DNA of 64,000 nucleotides from NCBI RefSeq assembly GCF_003369445.1, contig NZ_QRCU01000077.1:1-64000 (forward strand), given 5' to 3'. The notes beneath the pieces were generated by a model. The model had not been told where the DNA came from. It saw only the letters and a list, made by a program, of their open reading frames with translations, and did no database searches. This stretch comes from Arthrobacter silvisoli (lineage in GTDB: Bacteria > Actinomycetota > Actinomycetes > Actinomycetales > Micrococcaceae). Within the stretch, counting starts at the first letter, position 1, and each line of letters starts with the position of its first letter. Below are positions 59,794 through 64,000 of this stretch, one piece after another. The position numbers and the translations under genes were made by a program.

Positions 59794-60464
59794 ACCTGGT
59801 GCTGATTGTCGAGGACGAGGCGCAGATCGCGCGGGCCATGCAGATCAACCTGCACGCCCACGGCTACCAGGCGCTGACCGTCGGTAACGGAGCCGATGCC
59901 CTCAAGGCCGCAGCCCGCCAGCCGGTGGACATCGTGGTGCTGGACCTTGGGCTGCCGGACATGGACGGCGTGGACGTGATCCGTGGAATCCGCGGCTGGA
60001 GCAACATGCCCATCATTGTGCTGTCCGCCCGGCATGGCTCCGAAGACAAAGTCGAAGCGCTCGACGCCGGCGCGGACGACTACGTGACCAAACCGTTCGG
60101 CCTCGACGAACTGCTCGCCCGGTTGCGGGCCGCCTCCCGCCGGGCCGGACCGCGGGACGAGGTGGCCACGCTGGAAACCGCCGACTTCGTGGTGGACCTG
60201 GCCGGCAAGAAGATCGTCAAGGACGGCGGGGAGGTCCGGCTGACCCCGACGGAATGGAACATCCTCGAACTGCTGGTCCGCAACGCCGGCAGACTGGTCA
60301 GCCAGCAGCAGATCCTCACCCAGGTGTGGGGCCAGGCCTACGCCAAGGAAACCCAGTACCTTCGCGTGTACATCGCCCAGCTCCGCCGGAAGCTCGAACG
60401 CGACCCCTCAGCGCCAAGGCACCTCCATACCGAGGCGGGCATGGGCTACCGCTTTGACCCCTAG
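59790..60464 (+). CDS. OmpR/KdpE-type response regulator
   Basis: A 224-residue regulator. The receiver domain (about 1-120) has the phosphorylation Asp52 in VVLDLGLPDMDG and the conserved Lys in YVTKPF. The C-terminal winged helix contains LTPTEWNILELLVRNAGRLV and YLRVYIAQLRRKLE, closest to KdpE. The GTG at 59790 overlaps the kinase stop by 4 bases and has GAAGGGGAG upstream. It is the partner of the orphan KdpD-like kinase. Confidence 0.9.
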   Translation: MNLVLIVEDEAQIARAMQINLHAHGYQALTVGNGADALKAAARQPVDIVVLDLGLPDMDGVDVIRGIRGWSNMPIIVLSARHGSEDKVEALDAGADDYVTKPFGLDELLARLRAASRRAGPRDEVATLETADFVVDLAGKKIVKDGGEVRLTPTEWNILELLVRNAGRLVSQQQILTQVWGQAYAKETQYLRVYIAQLRRKLERDPSAPRHLHTEAGMGYRFDP

Positions 60465-60487
60465 CGGTGGGGACTAGGCTTGTTGCC

Positions 60488-61150
60488 ATGGACACCGCAA
60501 CGTTGATCGCAGTCTGCCGGGTGCACCAGCTTCTGGCCGACCCGGAAGGCAGTGTTGGCGTCACCGCCATCGACAAACGCCCCGTGGAAGGACCCGTCAA
60601 GGTCCACAAGCTCGGCGTGCACGGCGACGTCCAGGCCAGCCGGGTGCACCACGGCGGGGAGGACCAGGCCCTCTACGCCTACTCGCAGGAGGACGCCGAT
60701 TTCTGGGTTGCCCGGCTCGAACGCGAACTGCCGCCGGGCATCTTCGGCGAGAACCTGCGCGTGCGCGGCATCGACACCACGGGCGCAGTGATCGGCGAAC
60801 GCTGGAAGATCGGCCTGGACGTGGAGGTCGAAGTGACCTCGCCGCGCGTTCCCTGTGCCACGTTCCAGCGCGTCATGGACGAGCCGCAGTGGGTCAAGCG
60901 CTTCACCGAGGCCGGGAAGGTCGGCTGCTACTTGCGTGTGGTGAAGACGGGGAGCATCTCCGCGGGCGACCACATCCACCGCCTCTTCGTGCCGAAGCAC
61001 GGCATCACGGTGGGGAAGTGGTTCAGCGATCCCACCGTGGAGGACGTCCAGACCCTCCTTGATGCCGAGGCAGACGGGGAGATCCGGCTGCAGCCCGAGT
61101 ACCACGACGAGTTCGAGAAGGTCCTGCGCCGGGCCGGCGTCACTGGCTGA
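60488..61150 (+). CDS. MOSC-domain protein (YiiM-like)
   Basis: A 220-residue cytosolic MOSC protein, related to YiiM and to molybdenum cofactor sulfurase C-terminal domains. GVHGDVQASRVHHGGEDQAL and GIFGENLRVRG are the family landmarks, and Cys123 in PRVPCATF is the conserved cysteine that may bind a sulfurated molybdenum cofactor. The ATG at 60488 is used; the frame starts at 60467. It follows the response regulator after 23 bp and may be read with it, but a functional link is not evident. Confidence 0.85.
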   Translation: MDTATLIAVCRVHQLLADPEGSVGVTAIDKRPVEGPVKVHKLGVHGDVQASRVHHGGEDQALYAYSQEDADFWVARLERELPPGIFGENLRVRGIDTTGAVIGERWKIGLDVEVEVTSPRVPCATFQRVMDEPQWVKRFTEAGKVGCYLRVVKTGSISAGDHIHRLFVPKHGITVGKWFSDPTVEDVQTLLDAEADGEIRLQPEYHDEFEKVLRRAGVTG

Positions 61151-61552
61151 CACGGCCCGCCCGAACCGCCTTGTGGCCGGCTTTGTGGGCAAGGTCACCG
61201 CCGCCGTCGACCCCTGTGTCCGCGGCGCATTGCGTTGTGCCCTACAATTGAACTATCCCCCACTCCGGAAATCCCTTTTTCCTGCCCAATTTTTGAGGCA
61301 GGACTGGTCAGTGTTGGGGCCCGCGGAATTGATGCGGGCATTTTCATAGGGAGAGCCGGGCGAAGAAAACGCTGTACAGACTGCTGGGATAGCAGCCAAG
61401 AGATACAGCGCGAAGTCCTGCCATGGGGTTGCGAAGCGCCGGACTTCTTTGCGTACGGCCGGGCCCAGGTTCAGCCGTGTGCGACGAGTACTGCGGCCAA
61501 GCCCAACCGGGCCGCGCCGACTGGCCACCTATGGATGAGGAAATCTTCCCCA
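61151..61552 (+). promoter_or_regulatory. Gene-free leader region of the DEAD-box helicase with RNA-like structure
   Basis: 402 bp without a convincing gene. A possible -10 (TACAAT at 61243-61248) has no clear -35. Downstream are a small stem (CCTGCC 61281-61286 with GGCAGG 61297-61302) and a nested stem: CGCTGTA (61370-61376) with TACAGCG (61404-61410), enclosing CTGCT (61381-61385) and AGCAG (61391-61395). A long structured 5' leader would fit cold- or stress-controlled translation of an RNA helicase. No known riboswitch class is recognised. Confidence 0.5.
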
Positions 61553-63649
61553 ATGCCCGAAAACCCGAACGAAACGCTCGACGTCGAAACCGCGGAGACT
61601 GCAGCAACCGCGCCTGAGGCTCCCGCCGCGGAAGCAGCCGAAGCTGCCGAGGCACCTGCGGAATCCGCCGCTTCCGCCTCGGCCCCCGCCCCCGCGGAGG
61701 ACGAAGACGAAGGCGTCCGCTTCACCGACCTTGGCCTTGACGGCCGTGTGCTCGCCGCCCTGCAGGACGTCGGCTACGAGAAGCCGTCCCCCATCCAGGC
61801 GGCCACCATTCCGCTGCTGCTCGAGGGCCGCGACGTCGTGGGCCTCGCCCAGACCGGTACCGGCAAGACCGCCGCGTTCGCCGTGCCGGCCCTGTCCCGC
61901 CTGGCCGAACTGCACGACCTCAATGGCCCCTCCCGCAAGACCCAGGCGCTGGTCCTCGCTCCGACCCGTGAGCTGGCCCTGCAGGTCGCCGAGGCTTTCA
62001 CCTCCTACGCCAAGCACATGGAAGACTTCACCGTCCTCCCCGTCTACGGCGGTTCCGCCTACGGCCCGCAGCTTGCCGGTTTGCGCCGCGGTGCCCAGGT
62101 CGTCGTCGGTACGCCCGGCCGTGTGATCGACCACATCGCCAAGGGTTCCCTGGACCTCTCCGAACTCCAGTACCTGGTGCTGGACGAAGCCGACGAGATG
62201 CTGCGCATGGGCTTCGCGGACGACGTCGAGCAGATCTTCCAGGAGACCCCGGAATCCCGCCAGGTTGCCCTGTTCTCGGCCACCATGCCGAGCCAGATCC
62301 GCCGTATGTCCAAGCAGTACCTGAACAACCCGGCCGAGATCTCCGTGAAGTCCAAGACCTCCACGGGCACCAACATCCGCCAGCGCTACGTGCAGGTCAT
62401 GGGCCCGCACAAGCTCGATGCCATGACCCGCATCCTCGAGGTGGAAGAGTTCGACGGCGTCATCGCCTTCGTACGCACCAAGATGGCCACCGAGGACCTC
62501 GCGGACAAGCTGAAGGCCCGCGGCTTCCAGGCCGCCGCCATCAACGGCGACATCCCGCAGCAGCAGCGTGAACGCACTGTTGACGCGCTGAAGGAAGGCC
62601 GCATCGACATCCTGGTGGCCACCGACGTCGCCGCCCGCGGCCTCGACGTGGAGCGCATCAGCCACGTGGTCAACTACGACATCCCGCACGACACCGAGTC
62701 CTACGTGCACCGTATCGGCCGCACCGGCCGTGCAGGCCGTACCGGTGACGCGATCCTGTTCATGACCCCGCGTGAGAAGTACCTGCTGCGCGCCATCGAG
62801 AAGGCCACCCGCCAGAGCGTGGAGCAGATGCACCTGCCCACCGCGGAGACCGTCAACTCGCTGCGCCTGGGCAAGTTCGCCGAACGCATCACCGAAACCC
62901 TCGAGTCCGAGGACGTGGCACTGTTCCGCGACCTCATCGCCTCCTACGAGGAAGAGCACAACGTTCCGGCCGCGGAGATCGCCGCAGCACTGGCCGTCAT
63001 GGCCCAGGGCGGGCAGCCGCTCCTGGTCAAGGAACTGCCGGCCGCACCGGAATTCCAGAAGCGCGAGCGCTCCAAGGACGGCTTCGGCTCCCGTGGCCCG
63101 ACCCGCCCGCTGACCGAAGGCAACGCCACGTACCGGATCGCCGTCGGACGCCGCCAGCGCGTCATGCCGGGTTCCATCGTGGGTGCCATCGCCAACGAGG
63201 GCGGCATCTCCTCCGCACAGATCGGCGGTATCGACATCCGCTCGGACCACTCCCTCGTGGAGCTCCCGGCGAACCTGAGCCCCGAGCAGCTGCGCGCCCT
63301 GTCCCGCACCCGGATCGGCGGCGAGCTGATCCACCTTGAGCTGGACAACGGCCGCCGGCCGTCCGGTGACCGCGGCGGTTACCAGGGCAACCGTGGCGGC
63401 GGCGACCGTGGAGGCAACTTTAAGGGCAACGGCGGCTTCAAGAAGGAGTTCCGCAAGAACGACGGCGAGCGTTCCTCCGCGGACCGCGGCGGCCGTTCCT
63501 ACAGCGAGCGTTCCGAGCGCAGCTACGGTGACCGCGACCGCGGCCAGGCCAGCGACTCCCGCTTCGGCGGCCACGGCAACGGCGCCCGCAAGCCCCGCCA
63601 CGGCGGCGAAGGCGGACACCGTGATTTCAACCGCAAGGGCAAGTGGTAA
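61553..63649 (+). CDS. deaD: DEAD-box RNA helicase (DeaD/CsdA type)
   Basis: A 698-residue ATP-dependent RNA helicase. An acidic Ala/Glu-rich N-terminus (about 1-55) precedes the Q motif (GYEKPSPIQ), Walker A AQTGTGKT, VLDEADEML (motif II), SATMPSQIRR (SAT) and HRIGRTGRAGRTGD (motif VI). A DbpA-like RNA-binding domain lies at about 520-600 (YRIAVGRRQRVMPGSIVGAI). The tail, about 600-698, is RGG/GDRGG-rich with Arg/Ser/Gly repeats. It aids ribosome assembly and RNA unwinding in the cold. The ATG at 61553 is preceded by GAGGAAA. A terminator follows. Confidence 0.94.
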   Translation: MPENPNETLDVETAETAATAPEAPAAEAAEAAEAPAESAASASAPAPAEDEDEGVRFTDLGLDGRVLAALQDVGYEKPSPIQAATIPLLLEGRDVVGLAQTGTGKTAAFAVPALSRLAELHDLNGPSRKTQALVLAPTRELALQVAEAFTSYAKHMEDFTVLPVYGGSAYGPQLAGLRRGAQVVVGTPGRVIDHIAKGSLDLSELQYLVLDEADEMLRMGFADDVEQIFQETPESRQVALFSATMPSQIRRMSKQYLNNPAEISVKSKTSTGTNIRQRYVQVMGPHKLDAMTRILEVEEFDGVIAFVRTKMATEDLADKLKARGFQAAAINGDIPQQQRERTVDALKEGRIDILVATDVAARGLDVERISHVVNYDIPHDTESYVHRIGRTGRAGRTGDAILFMTPREKYLLRAIEKATRQSVEQMHLPTAETVNSLRLGKFAERITETLESEDVALFRDLIASYEEEHNVPAAEIAAALAVMAQGGQPLLVKELPAAPEFQKRERSKDGFGSRGPTRPLTEGNATYRIAVGRRQRVMPGSIVGAIANEGGISSAQIGGIDIRSDHSLVELPANLSPEQLRALSRTRIGGELIHLELDNGRRPSGDRGGYQGNRGGGDRGGNFKGNGGFKKEFRKNDGERSSADRGGRSYSERSERSYGDRDRGQASDSRFGGHGNGARKPRHGGEGGHRDFNRKGKW

Positions 63650-63669
63650 AGACCACTGCTACCCGCACC

Positions 63670-63699
63670 CCGAAGGGCCGGCTTTTGCCGGCCCTTCGG
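63670..63699 (+). terminator. Terminator of the helicase gene
   Basis: A perfect 13-bp stem CCGAAGGGCCGGC (63670-63682) with its complement at 63687-63699 and loop TTTT. The tail CCGTTTAACGG follows. The remaining stretch to 63863 shows no gene. Confidence 0.8.
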
Positions 63700-63863
63700 C
63701 CGTTTAACGGCAGGGACAGAGGCGCCGGACTTTGCGTGTCGAACCGCCCCGCGAAGGCTGCCCGACGGCGGCGCTTCCGCACCGTTTCCGGGGCCTGCGG
63801 AACACCGTCCGGAGCGCTTCGCAAATTGTGTCGGGGCCGGTATTTGCCCCCTTCAGCGCCGAT

Positions 63864-63893
63864 TTGGTGTCAGGGGCGAACCTCCGGTAGAGT
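63864..63893 (+). promoter_or_regulatory. Candidate promoter of tRNA-Thr
   Basis: TTGGTG (63864-63869), an 18-nt spacer and TAGAGT (63888-63893) lie 11 nt before the tRNA, giving a start near 63900. Confidence 0.5.
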
Positions 63894-63904
63894 ACTTACT
63901 CGTT

Positions 63905-63976
63905 GCCCCCTTAGCTCAGTGGTAGAGCGCGTTCTTGGTAAGAACGAGGTCGCCGGATCGATTCCGGCAGGGGGCT
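63905..63976 (+). tRNA. tRNA-Thr (anticodon GGU)
   Basis: The acceptor stem GCCCCCT (63905-63911) pairs with AGGGGGC (63969-63975). The anticodon stem CGTTC/GAACG encloses the loop TTGGTAA with anticodon GGT. The D arm (AGCTCAGTGGTAGAGC) and T loop (GGATCGATTCC) are normal. CCA is not encoded. Confidence 0.95.
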
Positions 63977-64000
63977 CTGAATGAGAGCCTGTGTCAAGGC

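Noticed and set aside
61529..63619. 696-codon open frame antisense to the DEAD-box helicase
   Set aside because: Product is low-complexity Val/Ala/Gly/Leu and the plus strand encodes all helicase motifs; no ribosome site on the minus strand.
63643..63984. Open frame across the helicase terminator and tRNA-Thr
   Set aside because: It overlaps a terminator and a clear tRNA and has no ribosome site or known domain.

Overview
The window is GC-rich, densely coded chromosomal DNA of an actinobacterium, most likely a member of the Micrococcaceae close to Arthrobacter/Pseudarthrobacter. The reasons are the frequent GTG/TTG starts, likely leaderless promoters with TANNNT-type -10 boxes, adrenodoxin-reductase-type FprA enzymes, a DtxR/IdeR-like iron box, and Actinobacteria-typical gene pairings such as PucR with putrescine/GABA catabolism and GAF regulator with acetaldehyde dehydrogenase and DUF779. 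I see no insertion sequence, prophage, integrase or CRISPR array. Two tRNA genes are present: tRNA-Tyr at 39429 and tRNA-Thr at 63905.

Layout. 1-6239: sulfur assimilation: the end of a sulfonate-type binding protein, its ATPase and permease, a luciferase-like flavin oxidoreductase, a siroheme synthase fusion and a ferredoxin reductase. 6323-9621: a metallo-beta-lactamase/rhodanese protein, then a FadR-type regulator translationally coupled to a CynX-type transporter. 9702-14168: a PucR regulator divergent from aminobutyraldehyde dehydrogenase and GABA transaminase, separated by an array of repeated half-sites. 14254-18816: a Tat-exported family 8 polysaccharide lyase, a tandem universal stress protein and a RarD-type exporter. 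19052-20482: a second FprA that shares a 131-nt identical block with the first. 20548-24711: the acetaldehyde-oxidation cluster. 24792-30890: a surface protein, an amino-acid permease, a DUF2461 protein and a fur-katG operon with a palindromic operator. 30921-33988: a hypothetical protein, an MFS exporter and HtpX.

34001-38080: an iron-uptake operon efeU-efeO-efeB plus a fourth, translationally coupled membrane protein, behind an iron box. 38297-43417: YajQ, a small secreted protein, tRNA-Tyr, an SDR, a DUF1801 protein, a thioesterase and an ABC exporter. 43433-46542: a TetR regulator, thioredoxin, an ABM-domain protein, an AlkA-like glycosylase and a VOC protein. 46621-50520: transsulfuration (cystathionine beta-synthase, cystathionine gamma-synthase) and a GT87 mannosyltransferase-like protein. 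50606-54820: a Tat-exported phospholipase C divergent from an HxlR-MFS operon. 54821-58181: a YgiB-like protein, a glutathionylspermidine-synthase-like ligase and an APC permease in one operon. 58273-63649: an orphan KdpDE-like two-component system, a MOSC protein, and a DEAD-box helicase behind a 402-bp gene-free leader.

Functional logic. Siroheme synthase and FprA probably serve a ferredoxin-dependent sulfite reductase encoded upstream of the window. The transsulfuration genes at 46.6-49.2 kb use the resulting sulfur. Iron (efe) and peroxide (fur-katG) responses are separate operons with recognisable operators. The most distinctive items are a dispersed 60-bp hairpin repeat present twice, the half-site array in front of the putrescine/GABA genes, the YgiB-YgiC-like plus permease operon, the four-gene efe operon, the duplicated fprA, and the structured leader of the helicase gene.
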